Shown here piece after piece: positions 7,956 through 17,581 of a stretch of 64,000 nt of DNA. The DNA is taken from positions 1 through 64,000 of the forward strand of contig NZ_JAXIVS010000023.1 in assembly GCF_034259325.1 (NCBI RefSeq). Direction: 5' to 3'. This DNA is from Hyalangium ruber (GTDB lineage: Bacteria; Myxococcota; Myxococcia; Myxococcales; Myxococcaceae). The position numbers were made by a program, and so were the translations under genes. The notes beneath the pieces were generated by a model. The model was not told the DNA's origin. It saw only the letters and a list, made by a program, of their open reading frames with translations, and searched no databases. Numbering within the stretch: the stretch's first letter is position 1; each line of letters opens with the position of its first letter.

Positions 7956-9335
7956 TCAAGGAGCCCGGGCTGCTGGGGCGTCCGCGAGGGTGAAGCCTAC
8001 CGTGTTGCCGCCCGCCGTGCTCGTCGCGAAGACGGTTCCGCCGTGCATCTTGGCAACCGCTCTCACGATCGACAGGCCCAGGCCGTGGTTGTCGCGGCTG
8101 TTCCGGCGCGCGCCGTCGACCCGGTAGAACCGATCGAACAGCCGCTCCAGGTGCTGCTCCGGAATCGGAGTTCCCGGGTTCGTGACGGCGATGCGCACCT
8201 TGGACTCCTGCTGTGCGATGGCCACGACGATCTCGGCGCCACGCTCGGAGTGCTCGATGGCGTTGAGGAGCAGGTTGCTGGCGGCCCGCCTGAACAGGGA
8301 GCGCTCGAACGGCGCGTGGGCATCACCCTCCACCCGCACCGAGACGCCCGCCTCATCGAGGAGCACCTCGAGGAACTCGACGGTCTTCGAGACCTCCTCC
8401 GCGGCAGACGTTTGGACCCGATGGAGCGCGGTCTCTCCCTGATCCGCGCGAGCGAGAAAGAGCATGTCGTTGACGATCGCCCGCAGGCGGTCGAGCTCCT
8501 CGAGGTTCGACTGGAGGGTCTCCTCGAGCTGCGGCGCGGTCCGCTCCTTCGCCAACGCGACCTGCGTCTGGCCGATGAGGTTCGCCAGCGGCGTGCGGAG
8601 CTCGTGCGCCACGTCGGCATTGAACCCCTCGAGCTGGGCGTATGCCCGCTGCACCCGGTCGAGCGCACCGTTGAACGAAGAGACCAGGTCGGCGAGTTCA
8701 GGCGGCAGGGGCGAGAGCCGCAGCCGCTGAGACAGGTCGCGCGGGCTGAGGGACTGGGCCTCCTGGGACAGGCTGCTCAGCGGCGCGAGCCCGACCTTGG
8801 CGATGCGGTGGCCGAGGAGCGCCACGAGCGCGACCCCGGCGAGGGAGAGCGCGACGAGCGCCCCAGCGAAGGCGTTCAGCGTGTCGAGGAAGCGCGTCGA
8901 ATCGACCGCCGTGACGACCTGGACCGCGGGACGTTCCCCATTCGAAGCAAAGGACCGCGAGGACGCCTTCATCGAGCGGCCCTCCAGGTCGATGACAAAG
9001 GGCCCGCCGGTGTGGGTGCTCAACCGCTCGCGGAGCATCGTCGGCGCATCGCCGTACTCGAAGCGCGGGTTGGGGCTCATGACCCAGAACCGCACGCTGC
9101 CGTCGAGCGGCGTGAGCGCATCGAGCTTCGAGCGCAGCGACTGCCACTTCTCGGCGCTGTCGTTCCGGGCGACCATCATGCCCACGTACTCGAGGCGGGT
9201 GTTCACCTCGCTGAGCTGGTGGCGATCGAGCTCCCGCTGAAGCACGTGCCGCAGGGCAAAGCCCACCAGCGAGAAGACCCCCAGTGCGGCCACCGCGAAC
9301 ATCACGGCCAGCCGGGTGGCGATCGCGGCCTTCAT
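7956..9335 (-). CDS. Heavy-metal-type sensor histidine kinase (CusS-like)
   Basis: A 459-aa membrane sensor kinase. It has an N-terminal helix (about 8-28), a periplasmic sensor region of about 130 residues and a second helix ([20 protein letters not shown]). HAMP, HisKA and HATPase domains follow. The phospho-acceptor is the His in [13 protein letters not shown]. The N box ([10 protein letters not shown]), the DRFYRVD segment and the G2 loop [10 protein letters not shown] are all present. The layout and the match to the CusS/CopS type suggest sensing of metals or another envelope stress. It overlaps the regulator gene by ATGA and sits in the efflux operon it presumably controls. Confidence 0.9.
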   Translation of the reverse strand: MKAAIATRLAVMFAVAALGVFSLVGFALRHVLQRELDRHQLSEVNTRLEYVGMMVARNDSAEKWQSLRSKLDALTPLDGSVRFWVMSPNPRFEYGDAPTMLRERLSTHTGGPFVIDLEGRSMKASSRSFASNGERPAVQVVTAVDSTRFLDTLNAFAGALVALSLAGVALVALLGHRIAKVGLAPLSSLSQEAQSLSPRDLSQRLRLSPLPPELADLVSSFNGALDRVQRAYAQLEGFNADVAHELRTPLANLIGQTQVALAKERTAPQLEETLQSNLEELDRLRAIVNDMLFLARADQGETALHRVQTSAAEEVSKTVEFLEVLLDEAGVSVRVEGDAHAPFERSLFRRAASNLLLNAIEHSERGAEIVVAIAQQESKVRIAVTNPGTPIPEQHLERLFDRFYRVDGARRNSRDNHGLGLSIVRAVAKMHGGTVFATSTAGGNTVGFTLADAPAARAP

Positions 9336-10018
9336 GGCGCCTCCTTGTCGCCGCGCACCTCGAGCACGTATCCCATGCCGCGGATGGTGTGGAGGAGCTT
9401 GCGCTCATGGGGCCCGTCGATCTTCGCCCTCAGGCGCTTGATGGCGACCTCGACGACGTTCGTGTTGCTGTCGAAGTTCATGTCCCAGACCTGCTCGGCG
9501 ATGACGGTCTTCGACAGGATCTGCCCTTCGCGCCGGGCGAGCAAGGCGAGCAGGGCAAACTCCTTCGCGGTCAGCTCGAGCCGGCTCCCAGCGCGGTACG
9601 CCTTCCGGCTGAGCAGGTCGATCTCCAGGTCCCCCACCCTGAGCTGGGTCGACTCCTGCGCGCGGCCGCGCCGGGTCACCGCCTGCAAGCGCGCGACGAG
9701 CTCGAGGAAGGAGAACGGCTTGACGAGGTAATCGTCCGCGCCCTCTCGGAGCCCATGGACCCGGTCATCGACCCGGTCGCGCGCGGTGAGCATGAGCACT
9801 GGCGTCTGCTTGTGCGTGCGAATAGCCCGGAGCACGGCGAAGCCGTCCATCTCCGGGAGCATCACGTCGAGGACGATCACGTCATAGTCGTGCTGCAGGG
9901 TCAGGGCGTGCCCCTCTGGCCCTGTCCGCGCCACGTCCACCGTGTACCCCTGCTCATGGAGGCCCCGGTGCAGATACTCGGCCGTCTTCGCCTCGTCCTC
10001 GACGATGAGGATCTTCAT
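9332..10018 (-). CDS. OmpR-family response regulator (CusR/CopR-like)
   Basis: A 228-aa two-domain regulator. The receiver domain has the acidic pair VEDE, the phospho-acceptor Asp51 in [11 protein letters not shown], the Thr in LTARD and Lys in VKPFSF. A winged-helix domain follows, containing LTAKEFALL, then VIAEQVWD, then [14 protein letters not shown] and the wing IRGMGYVLE. The sequence is closest in feel to heavy-metal regulators (CusR, CopR, IrlR). A matching binding site lies upstream of the first gene of the operon at 15751-15766, so autoregulation of the pump, the regulator and the kinase is likely. It overlaps the preceding lipoprotein gene by ATGA. Confidence 0.93.
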   Translation of the reverse strand: MKILIVEDEAKTAEYLHRGLHEQGYTVDVARTGPEGHALTLQHDYDVIVLDVMLPEMDGFAVLRAIRTHKQTPVLMLTARDRVDDRVHGLREGADDYLVKPFSFLELVARLQAVTRRGRAQESTQLRVGDLEIDLLSRKAYRAGSRLELTAKEFALLALLARREGQILSKTVIAEQVWDMNFDSNTNVVEVAIKRLRAKIDGPHERKLLHTIRGMGYVLEVRGDKEAP

Positions 10019-11412
10019 GCCGCCTCGGGGTTGGGAGGCATGAGCCCCATGGTCTGGTAGAGACTCACCAGGCGGAGCGACACGTCGGCGGTCGCCTGCA
10101 CCGCCTGCAATTCGAGCGTGTAGAGGGTGCGCTCGGCGTCGAGGACTTCCAGCAAGGAGAGGGTCCCTTCGGTGTACTGCCGCCGCGCGAGCCCTACCGC
10201 CCGCCGCGCCGACTCGGTGGCGTCGGCGAGCTCACTCCGACGGAGCTCTCCCTGGGTGTAGAGGATGAGCGCCGTCTGGACCTCTTGGAGTCCGACGCGT
10301 GCGGTCAACTCGTAGCTCAGATAGGCCTGCTCCTGTCTCGCATCCGCAGCGTCGATCATGGCGCGAATGCGCCCAAAGTCGAGCAGAGGCGCGAGCAGAT
10401 TGGCGCCGAGCGACCAGAGCAGCGAGGGAGCAGACAGGACAGCGGCCCCATCGCTGCCACTCTGGAGTCCGAGCATGCTGCCCAGGGAAATCCGGGGATA
10501 GCGAAGGGCCTCGGCCGCCTCCCGCCGAGCGATGGATGCGAGCAACCGGGCTTCGGCCGCCCGGACATCGGGCCGCAGGCCGACGACCTCCGTGGGAGTG
10601 AGGAGCACGCCGAGCGCGCTCGCGCTCGGGAGGGCCCCCGTCTCGGAGAGCACGCCGCCAAGCTCCTCGGGAGTCGTGGCGAGGAGCAGGACGATGCGGT
10701 GGCGCGAGGACTCGGCGAACTCCGCGAGCTGAGCGACCCGAGCCCGGGTCTCACCCCGGGCGGTGAGGGCGCGCTCGACGTCGAGGCGGCTGGCAATCCC
10801 CTGCTCGAACCGCGCTCGCGCGATCCGAAGCGTCTCCTCGGCGCCCTTCGCGTTGGCCTCCGCGAGGGTGTGCTGGGTGCGGTAGAGGCGGAACTCCAGG
10901 TAGGCCCTTGCCACCTCCGCGACCAGCGTGAGCCGCACGCCATCGCGATCGGCCACGGTCGCCGCCCACACCGCGTCCGCGGCGCGGGTCTCCGCACGCA
11001 GCCGCCCGAAGACGTCGGCCTCCCAACTCGCCTCGACGCCCAGCGTGGCGGCGGTGCGCTCCAGAACAGCACCTCCAACTCCCACGGTTCGACCGGTGCT
11101 GATGCCGGCGCTGCCGTTGAGCTGCGGGAAGAGCTCCGCCCCAGCTCCCTGACGCAGCGCGCGTGCCTCGCGGATTCGCGCATCCGCGAGGCGAAGATCC
11201 AGGTTCCGGCGCTCGGCCACGACGATCAGCTCATCGAGGACCGGATCACCGAACGAGCGCCACCACGCCGCGTCAATCGAAGCGCTTCGAGCCGTGGCGG
11301 GAGCGCTGACCCAATCCGCCTGGAGCTCGGCGGCACGCAAGCTCGGCGCGGTGGAGCCCGCGCAGCTGGTGACCGCGAGGAGCACGGCCATGAGTCGCAG
11401 GGACCGGCGCAT
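10015..11412 (-). CDS. RND efflux outer-membrane factor, NodT-type lipoprotein
   Basis: A 465-aa TolC/OprM-family channel. The lipobox (LLAVTSC-AG) gives an N-terminal lipid anchor. The protein has the two internally repeated outer-membrane-efflux halves, with the typical [21 protein letters not shown] and, later, [20 protein letters not shown] segments. It ends with the conserved [20 protein letters not shown] motif. The previous gene ends TGA and this one starts ATG in the shared string TGATG (a GTG codon just upstream is the alternative start). It forms the outer-membrane exit duct for the pump encoded upstream. Confidence 0.92.
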   Translation of the reverse strand: MRRSLRLMAVLLAVTSCAGSTAPSLRAAELQADWVSAPATARSASIDAAWWRSFGDPVLDELIVVAERRNLDLRLADARIREARALRQGAGAELFPQLNGSAGISTGRTVGVGGAVLERTAATLGVEASWEADVFGRLRAETRAADAVWAATVADRDGVRLTLVAEVARAYLEFRLYRTQHTLAEANAKGAEETLRIARARFEQGIASRLDVERALTARGETRARVAQLAEFAESSRHRIVLLLATTPEELGGVLSETGALPSASALGVLLTPTEVVGLRPDVRAAEARLLASIARREAAEALRYPRISLGSMLGLQSGSDGAAVLSAPSLLWSLGANLLAPLLDFGRIRAMIDAADARQEQAYLSYELTARVGLQEVQTALILYTQGELRRSELADATESARRAVGLARRQYTEGTLSLLEVLDAERTLYTLELQAVQATADVSLRLVSLYQTMGLMPPNPEAA

Positions 11413-14400
11413 CACGTCGCCTCCAGTTCCGACGACGTGGAGGGCTTCACGACGGACGGGCCGCGCAGGCGCCCGAAGAGGCGATCGAGCGCCAGGTACA
11501 CGACAGGCGTCGAGTACAGCGTCAGGAGCTGGCTGACGAGCAAGCCTCCCACGATCGAGATGCCCAGGGGCTGCCGCAGCTCGGACCCAGTGCCGAAGCC
11601 CAGCATGAGCGGGATGCCTCCCAGGAGCGCGGCGAGCGTCGTCATCATGATCGGCCGGAAACGGACGAGACAGGCTTCATGCACCGCCTCTCGCGGCGCC
11701 AGCCCTCGCGTCCGCTGTGCGTCGAGCGCGAAGTCGACCATGAGGATGCCGTTCTTCTTCACGATTCCGATGAGGAGGACGATGCCGATCAGCGCCATCA
11801 CCGAGAAGTCATGGCCCATCGCCCACAGGAGCAGGATCGCCCCAAGCCCCGCCGAAGGGAGGGTCGAGAGGATGGTCAGCGGGTGTACGAAGCTTTCGTA
11901 GAGCACCCCGAGGATGATGTAGACCGCGAGGAGCGCGGCGAGGATCAGGAACGGCTGACTGGCCAAGGACTCCTGGAAGCCGCGCGCGGTCCCTTGAAAG
12001 GATTGCGCGATCGCGGCCGGCATTCCGATCTCGGCCTCGGCCCGCTCGATGGCCGTGACCGCATCTCCCAGCGCAGCCCCGGGTGCCAGGTTGAAGGAGA
12101 TGTTCACGGCCGGGAACATGCCGTTGTGGCTGATGGACAGCGGCCCCGTCGTCAGGGGCTCCAGCGTCGCGAACGCGGAGAGCGGCACCACCTCCCCCGT
12201 CCGGGGTGACCGTAGGTGAAGATAGGTGAGGCTCTGCGAGGTACCCCGCTGCTGCTTGTCGAGCTCGAGAATCACCCGGTACTGGTTGACCTCCGTCTGG
12301 TACTCGTTGATCTGCCGCTGCCCAAAGGCATCGTAGAGCGCCTGATCGATGTCGCGGGCCGTGATGCCGAAACGCGCGGCGGCGACCCGGTCGATCGTGA
12401 GGCGCGTGACGCTGGCGCCGAGCTGCAGGTCGTTCGAGACGTCGCGGAGCTGCGGGACCTGGGCGAGCTTCGTCGTGAGCTTCTCCGCCCACTCGGACAG
12501 CAGGGCGCCATCGCTGCTCTTCAGCGCGTACGTGTACTGCGCGCGCGAAGGGCCACCTCCCAGGTTGATATCCTGCGCCGGGCGCAGGTAGAGCATGATG
12601 CCGGGCACCTGGGCGAGCTTCGGCCGCAGCCGGTCGATGAACTCGGTGACCGAGACGTCCCGGTCCGAGCGATCCTTGAGCACGACCCAGAAGCGACCGC
12701 TGGAGGTGCTCTGGCTGCCGCCCGTCGCGCCGACGGCTTGCGCGAACTCCTGCACCGCCGGATCCTCCGCGATGATTTCGGCGAGCGCGGCGTGCTTGGC
12801 GATCATGTCCGCGTACGAGATGTCCTGCGCCGCCTGGGTCGTTCCCAGAACGAAGGCCGTGTCCTGAACCGGGAAGAACCCCTTGGGGACATACACGTAG
12901 CTCGCCACGGCAGCCGCCAACGCAAGTCCGAAGCCCAGCAAGGTGAGCTTCTGGTTGTCCAGCGCCCACCGCAGCGTCCGGTCGTACGCGTCGACGAGAC
13001 GCTGCGCGATCCCGCGGTGCGACTCGCCGGAACCGTGCGCCAGGGGCTTCATGAACCGCGACGCGAGCATCGGAGCGAGCGTGAGCGATGAGACCACCGA
13101 GAGGAGGATCGCCGCGGTCATCGTCATCGCGAACTCGTTGAACAGGCGCCCGACGACTCCGCCCATGAACAACAGCGGGATGAACGCCGCGATGAGCGAG
13201 AAGCTGATCGAGATGACCGTGAAGCCAATCTCCGCGGAGCCAGCCAGGGCTGCCTCCCGCTGGTCCATTCCGGCCTCGAGGTGACGGTGGATGTTCTCCA
13301 CCACGACGATCGCGTCGTCCACGACGAAGCCCACGGCGACGACGAGCGCCACCAAGGTGAGGTTGTTCAAGCTGAACCCCAGCGCGTACATCGCCGCGAA
13401 GGTCGCGACCAGCGCCACCAGGAGCACCGCGCCGACGATGAGCGTGGCCGACACCTGCCGCAGGAAGAGACCGATGATCACGACGACGAGAACGATCGTG
13501 ATGATGAGGGTGAGCTGGACCTCGTGCTGCGACGATCGAATCGTCCGCGTGCGGTCATTGAGGATGTCGACCTCGACGCTGGCGGGGAGCTGCTCCCGAA
13601 GCCGAGGCAGGGCCTCGAGGATCCGATCGGCGGTCTCGACGATGTTCGCACCGGGCTGGCGGCGGATGATGAAGTTGAGCCCGGGCTTGCCGTTCTGCCA
13701 GGCCTGGACGTAGTCGTTCTCCGCGCCCGCGCTCACGCGCGCGACGTCACGCAGGTAGACCGGCGCGCCTTCGCGGTAGGCGACGACGAGGTCGTCATAG
13801 TCCTCGGGGCGGAAGATCTGGTCGTTGGTCGAGAGCGTCGAGACACGGGTCTCCCCAAAGAGGGCGCCCTTCGCCTGGTTGACGCTCGCCGCCTGCACCG
13901 CCGCCCGGATGTCCGCGAGCGTCAGTCCCTGCGAGGCCAGCCGTTCGGGTGACACCTGGATGCGCAGGGCGGGACGCTGCTGGCCGGTCATGTTGATCTC
14001 GGCGACACCGGAGATCTGGCTGAGCTGCCGCGCGAGCTGCGTCTCCGCGATGTCGCTGAGCTCGGTGAGCGGCATCAGCTCCGACTGGACGCGAAGGACG
14101 AAGATGGGGCTGTCGTTCGGGTTGACCTTGCGCCAGGTGGGCAGGCTCGGCATCTCCGACGGGAGCCGACCCGAGGCAGCGTTGATGGCGGCCTGTACCT
14201 CCTGGGCCGCCGTGTCGATGCTCTTCTCCAGGTCGAACTGCAGGGTAATCGAGGTCGTGCCGAGGGAGCTGGTCGACGTCATCTCCGTGATGCCGGGGAT
14301 GGCGCTGAGCTGGACCTCCAGGGGTGTCGCCACGGCGGAGGCCATGGTCTCGGCGCTCGCGCCCGGCAGGCTCGCGCCGATCTGGATCGTCGGGAACTCC

Positions 14401-14534
14401 GCCTCGGGGAGCGGTGCGATGGGGAGGCGTGGGTAGGCGAAGAAACCCAGGAGGAGAACGCCCACCGTGAGCAGGGTCGTGGCGACCGGACGGTTCACGA
14501 ACCAGCTGGAGAGACCGCGCTGGGAGTGAATCAC
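11412..14534 (-). CDS. RND multidrug efflux pump, inner-membrane subunit (HAE1 family, MdtB/MdtC-like)
   Basis: A 1040-aa proton-driven pump, full family length. It has the N-terminal helix after FVNRPVATTLL, two large periplasmic loops and twelve predicted membrane helices. Helix 4 carries the proton-relay pair in VGFVVDDAIVVVENIHRH, and the later GIVKKNGILMVDFA is the repeat-two equivalent. The aspartate pair and IRRQPGANIVETADRI place it in the drug-exporting HAE1 branch, nearest MdtB/MdtC, not with the metal-exporting CusA branch, although its regulators look metal-type. The start is the GTG at 14534, overlapping the adaptor stop (GTGA). Confidence 0.94.
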   Translation of the reverse strand: MIHSQRGLSSWFVNRPVATTLLTVGVLLLGFFAYPRLPIAPLPEAEFPTIQIGASLPGASAETMASAVATPLEVQLSAIPGITEMTSTSSLGTTSITLQFDLEKSIDTAAQEVQAAINAASGRLPSEMPSLPTWRKVNPNDSPIFVLRVQSELMPLTELSDIAETQLARQLSQISGVAEINMTGQQRPALRIQVSPERLASQGLTLADIRAAVQAASVNQAKGALFGETRVSTLSTNDQIFRPEDYDDLVVAYREGAPVYLRDVARVSAGAENDYVQAWQNGKPGLNFIIRRQPGANIVETADRILEALPRLREQLPASVEVDILNDRTRTIRSSQHEVQLTLIITIVLVVVIIGLFLRQVSATLIVGAVLLVALVATFAAMYALGFSLNNLTLVALVVAVGFVVDDAIVVVENIHRHLEAGMDQREAALAGSAEIGFTVISISFSLIAAFIPLLFMGGVVGRLFNEFAMTMTAAILLSVVSSLTLAPMLASRFMKPLAHGSGESHRGIAQRLVDAYDRTLRWALDNQKLTLLGFGLALAAAVASYVYVPKGFFPVQDTAFVLGTTQAAQDISYADMIAKHAALAEIIAEDPAVQEFAQAVGATGGSQSTSSGRFWVVLKDRSDRDVSVTEFIDRLRPKLAQVPGIMLYLRPAQDINLGGGPSRAQYTYALKSSDGALLSEWAEKLTTKLAQVPQLRDVSNDLQLGASVTRLTIDRVAAARFGITARDIDQALYDAFGQRQINEYQTEVNQYRVILELDKQQRGTSQSLTYLHLRSPRTGEVVPLSAFATLEPLTTGPLSISHNGMFPAVNISFNLAPGAALGDAVTAIERAEAEIGMPAAIAQSFQGTARGFQESLASQPFLILAALLAVYIILGVLYESFVHPLTILSTLPSAGLGAILLLWAMGHDFSVMALIGIVLLIGIVKKNGILMVDFALDAQRTRGLAPREAVHEACLVRFRPIMMTTLAALLGGIPLMLGFGTGSELRQPLGISIVGGLLVSQLLTLYSTPVVYLALDRLFGRLRGPSVVKPSTSSELEAT

Positions 14535-15703
14535 GGGGCCGCTCCTTGCGCGGCCGCCCCACCAGCCGGGGTGAGCTTCACCACGCTCCCCGCTTTGAGG
14601 CGGGAGTGCCCATCGCTGACCACCGTGTTGCCGGGAGTCACGCCCGACGTCACGACCGCGAGCTCATCGTCCGCATAGCCGAGGGTGACGGGGACGACCG
14701 TGGCCTTGGCATCATCGACCCGGAACACGAACGGCCCCTGCAGTCCTCGCTGGACCGCACGTGCCGAGACGACGGTGGCGCCCTGGCTCTCTCCAATCCG
14801 GAGCTCGACGGTGACGAACTGGCCTGGCCAGAGCTTGCCTTCGGTATTCGGAAACTCCGCCCTCAGGGGAATGGTGCCGGTCGTAGGGTCGATCTGGTTG
14901 TCGATCATCGTCAGGCGCCCCTCGGCCACAGGCTCTCCACCTGCGCGACTGAACGCGATGACAGGTGCGCCAGCCGGCTCACGGAGCAGGGACTGCAAGC
15001 GCGGCAGATCGTCCTGAGGCAGAGAGAAGATCACCGAGATGGGATCGATCTGGGTGACCGTGACCAGCCCCTGGGTGTCGGACGCGCGCACGAGGTTGCC
15101 AGCGTCCACGCGACGCAGGCCCACCCTGCCCGTCACCGGAGAGGTGATGCGCGTGAACGACAGGCGAACCTGGGCTGCGGCGAGGGTGGCCTCGTTGGCG
15201 CGGAGGGTAGCCTCGAGCTGCTCGACCTGGGCTTTCTGTTGATCGACCGTCTGGCGTGCGATCGCCTCGTCACGGACGAGGTTGCCATACCGCTCGAGAT
15301 CGATTCGCGCCGCCTGGAGCTGCGCTTCGTTGCGGGCCTTCTCCGCGCGTGCCTGCTCGACCTCGGCCACGATGGCCCGGTCATCGATGCGGGCCAGCAG
15401 GTCACCCTTGTTGACGTGCTGGCCCTCCTTGAAGGCGACCTCGGTGAGGAGGCCGTCTACCTGGGCGCGGATGACAACGCTGTGAAGCGACTGAACGGTG
15501 CCGATACCGCGGAGGAGGTGCGGGATGTCCCTGCGGGCGACCTGCTCGACGACCACGGGGACCGGCGATGGCCCCGCCGCGGCGGGTGGCTTCGTGGAAC
15601 GGGAGAGCCACCACCCGCCTGCGCCGATGGCCAGGACTGCTACGGCGAGAAAAGGGAGCTTCCTGGCCCATACGCCACGGGACGGTTCTTCATTGGGAGC
15701 CAT
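14531..15703 (-). CDS. RND efflux periplasmic adaptor (membrane fusion protein, MdtA-like)
   Basis: A 390-aa adaptor linking pump and outer-membrane channel. It has an N-terminal membrane anchor (LPFLAVAVLAIGAGGWWLS) and the lipoyl/hairpin region (VIRAQVDGLLTEVAFKEGQH, then VNKGDLLARID). An alpha-hairpin coiled coil (about 110-175), the second lipoyl half (SFTRITSPVTGRVGLR) and beta-barrel and membrane-proximal domains (GTIPLRAEFPN) follow. It is the first gene of the six-gene operon. Its ATG lies about 48 bases downstream of the CusR-like box; the ribosome-binding site is poor (GGGG). Confidence 0.93.
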   Translation of the reverse strand: MAPNEEPSRGVWARKLPFLAVAVLAIGAGGWWLSRSTKPPAAAGPSPVPVVVEQVARRDIPHLLRGIGTVQSLHSVVIRAQVDGLLTEVAFKEGQHVNKGDLLARIDDRAIVAEVEQARAEKARNEAQLQAARIDLERYGNLVRDEAIARQTVDQQKAQVEQLEATLRANEATLAAAQVRLSFTRITSPVTGRVGLRRVDAGNLVRASDTQGLVTVTQIDPISVIFSLPQDDLPRLQSLLREPAGAPVIAFSRAGGEPVAEGRLTMIDNQIDPTTGTIPLRAEFPNTEGKLWPGQFVTVELRIGESQGATVVSARAVQRGLQGPFVFRVDDAKATVVPVTLGYADDELAVVTSGVTPGNTVVSDGHSRLKAGSVVKLTPAGGAAAQGAAP

Positions 15704-15750
15704 GCCCCAGTAGTCCTAGTGAACCGAGCGGGCACGAAGCTGACGCGAAG

Positions 15751-15766
15751 ATGACAAGAATGTCAG
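15751..15766 (-). promoter_or_regulatory. CusR/CopR-like operator upstream of the efflux operon
   Basis: The plus-strand sequence ATGACAAGAATGTCAG is an imperfect palindrome with half-sites ATGACA and TGTCA. This matches the core of the published CusR/CopR box, in which ATGACA and TGTCAT flank a 4-base centre. It lies in the 93-base gap upstream of the adaptor ATG at 15703. A wider GCTGAC/GTCAGC pair at 15739-15767 encloses it. The regulator encoded at 9332-10018 is the obvious candidate to bind it. No confident -35/-10 pair was identified. Confidence 0.6.
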
Positions 15767-15796
15767 CTACGTGCGGGACCGCCTGCGCACCCGGAT

Positions 15797-17425
15797 TTAC
15801 TGGCGGACGACGCGCTTGAGCCTGAAGGGCGAGGGGGCCTCGCTCATCGTGTAATAGCTCGTGCCGGTGGAGTCGTACTCAATGGCTTCGCCCTGGCCTT
15901 CCACGGTGTCCGTCAGGGATACGGGAGTGGCGGCGAAGGCGGTCTCGAAAGCCGCGCCCGAGGCAGCGCGGAACTCATACACCTTGCGGTAGGTGCGCAG
16001 CAGGAAGCGGTTGGCACACGGGTGGATGTTGCCCGAGGTGGCCGCGCCGTAGTTGGTGTCCGTGGTGGTGGGCAGTTGCAGGTTGGACACGAAGACGAGC
16101 GTGGACAGGGTGCCCGGCGTCGGCAGCGGCTGCGGGAACTTGTAGACCTTGCTCGCGCCCGAGTAGGACTTGGTGATGATGTAGATGTCGCCCGTGTTGG
16201 GGTGGACCATGATGGTCTCCGCGTCCTTGGGCGTGTCCGGGTACTGGAACGGGAAGGCCTCGGCCGTGAGGTTGCCGCTCGTCTGGCCCGCGCCGATGTT
16301 GGGCTCTGGGATGCGATAGACGGCGAAGGTGGACGGCGGCGTGGGGAAGTTGGCGCTCGAGCGGCCGATGTCCCCCATGTAGATGCACTGGCCCGAGGGA
16401 CACGGCCCGGTGGCGACGTCCTCCCAGTCCGCGGGCGTCACATTGGACACGTTGAAGGTGCCCAGGGTGCTCGCATCGGTGGTGCTGATGGCGACGATGG
16501 CGGTGGTGTCCTCGTTGTGTACGTAGAGGGCGCCGGGGGTGAGGCGGCTGGTCGCGAGGCCCGAGGGCTCTACGATGGCCGTGGACGTCACGGTGCCCTG
16601 GGTGGTGTACGTGGTGGCGAACGTGTCGCCCACGGAGCAGGAGGAGGACGCGTTCGCCGCTCGGAGCGCGACGACCTGGGCGATGTTCGTGTTCGGGTAG
16701 GGTGAGCTGCCGTTGAATGCGGCCTGGGCACCCGCGGCGCCCAGTTCCTTGTAGGCCACATCGAAGAGCAGGCCGGTATTCTGGGACACGAGGCAGGTGT
16801 CGAGCGGCTCGGTGAAGCCTGTGGGCGGGACGATGGGGCTCACCGGGCAGGCCGTGCCGGCCCAGACCTGCGAGCCGAACCACACCGCGACGCCGTTGGC
16901 CGTGCTCGTGGTGAGGGCGGGCGTGTCGAAGCTGGCGACATTGCCGTTCTTCTGGCCGCTGTGCGTGTCGATGGGGTTGGTCGGGTCCGCGCCGGAGAAG
17001 GCCGAGATGCTGCCGGCCAGGTTGCTGGCGAAATCGAGCGTGAACGTGTAGCTGCCAGGCTCGGACGCGGTCGCGACCTTGTAGAAGACCCACGCCTTGA
17101 TCTGCGAGGCGCTCTGGTCCGAGCGCAGCAGCGTCCAGCCCGTGGGCGGTGTCGCCACCGCGGTCGCGTTGTTACGGTTGATGATGCGCGCCAGGAGCAC
17201 GTCTCCCGCCGTCGTGCCGGCGGGCTGCGTGATGGCCAGCGAGGCGTTGCCACTCACCGCCGCCGTCGCCGTGGAGCTGCTCCGGTACGTCACCGTGGAC
17301 AGGGCTTGTTGCGTGGCGCGGACCTCGACGGGGCTCCCGTCCTGCTCCAGGGAGCCACACCCCACGAGCGCGAACAGCGATACCGCACACACCATTCGAG
17401 AGAGCTTCTGATGGAAGAGCTTCAA
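15797..17425 (-). CDS. Secreted lipoprotein with C-terminal propeller-like domain
   Basis: A 542-aa lipoprotein: the lipobox LVGC places the modified Cys at about residue 23. The first half (about 45-255) is a Ser/Thr/Ala-rich beta-type domain with TYRSSSTATAAVSGNASLAI and PPTGWTLLRSDQSA, of a kind often seen in myxobacterial secreted proteins. The second half (about 265-542) reads like a beta-propeller, with repeated strands such as GALYVHNEDTTAIVAIST, GQCIYMGDIGRSSA and GEAIEYDSTGTSYYTMSE. No catalytic motif was seen. The start is a TTG at 17425 with GGAG 7 bases before it. A terminator upstream separates it from the preceding gene. Confidence 0.75.
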   Translation of the reverse strand: MKLFHQKLSRMVCAVSLFALVGCGSLEQDGSPVEVRATQQALSTVTYRSSSTATAAVSGNASLAITQPAGTTAGDVLLARIINRNNATAVATPPTGWTLLRSDQSASQIKAWVFYKVATASEPGSYTFTLDFASNLAGSISAFSGADPTNPIDTHSGQKNGNVASFDTPALTTSTANGVAVWFGSQVWAGTACPVSPIVPPTGFTEPLDTCLVSQNTGLLFDVAYKELGAAGAQAAFNGSSPYPNTNIAQVVALRAANASSSCSVGDTFATTYTTQGTVTSTAIVEPSGLATSRLTPGALYVHNEDTTAIVAISTTDASTLGTFNVSNVTPADWEDVATGPCPSGQCIYMGDIGRSSANFPTPPSTFAVYRIPEPNIGAGQTSGNLTAEAFPFQYPDTPKDAETIMVHPNTGDIYIITKSYSGASKVYKFPQPLPTPGTLSTLVFVSNLQLPTTTDTNYGAATSGNIHPCANRFLLRTYRKVYEFRAASGAAFETAFAATPVSLTDTVEGQGEAIEYDSTGTSYYTMSEAPSPFRLKRVVRQ

Positions 17426-17535
17426 GGTGACTCCAGGCTGGGGGAATGCGAAACGGGTCTCTCCATACTCCGCCCGCTCGCCCTACCCTACCGTGGATGA
17501 AGCTCCGTGCCGCCGCCCGCGTCAGTCGCGGCACT

Positions 17536-17568
17536 CAAAAGCCGCGGCCCGGGTGAACGGGCCGCGGC
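17536..17568 (-). terminator. Rho-independent terminator for the 18442-17582 gene
   Basis: A perfect 10-bp stem, GCCGCGGCCC at 17541-17550 with GGGCCGCGGC at 17559-17568, has an 8-base loop and on the minus strand is followed by CTTTTGAG. It stands 13 bases after the stop of the gene ending at 17582, so it terminates leftward transcription of the M64 operon. Confidence 0.8.
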
Positions 17569-17581
17569 CAACCGCTTCGAG

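Noticed and set aside
7872-9731. 619-codon plus-strand frame across the kinase and regulator genes
   Set aside because: It is antisense to a kinase and regulator whose motifs are all in the minus frames; it has no domain and Arg/Glu-heavy shadow composition.
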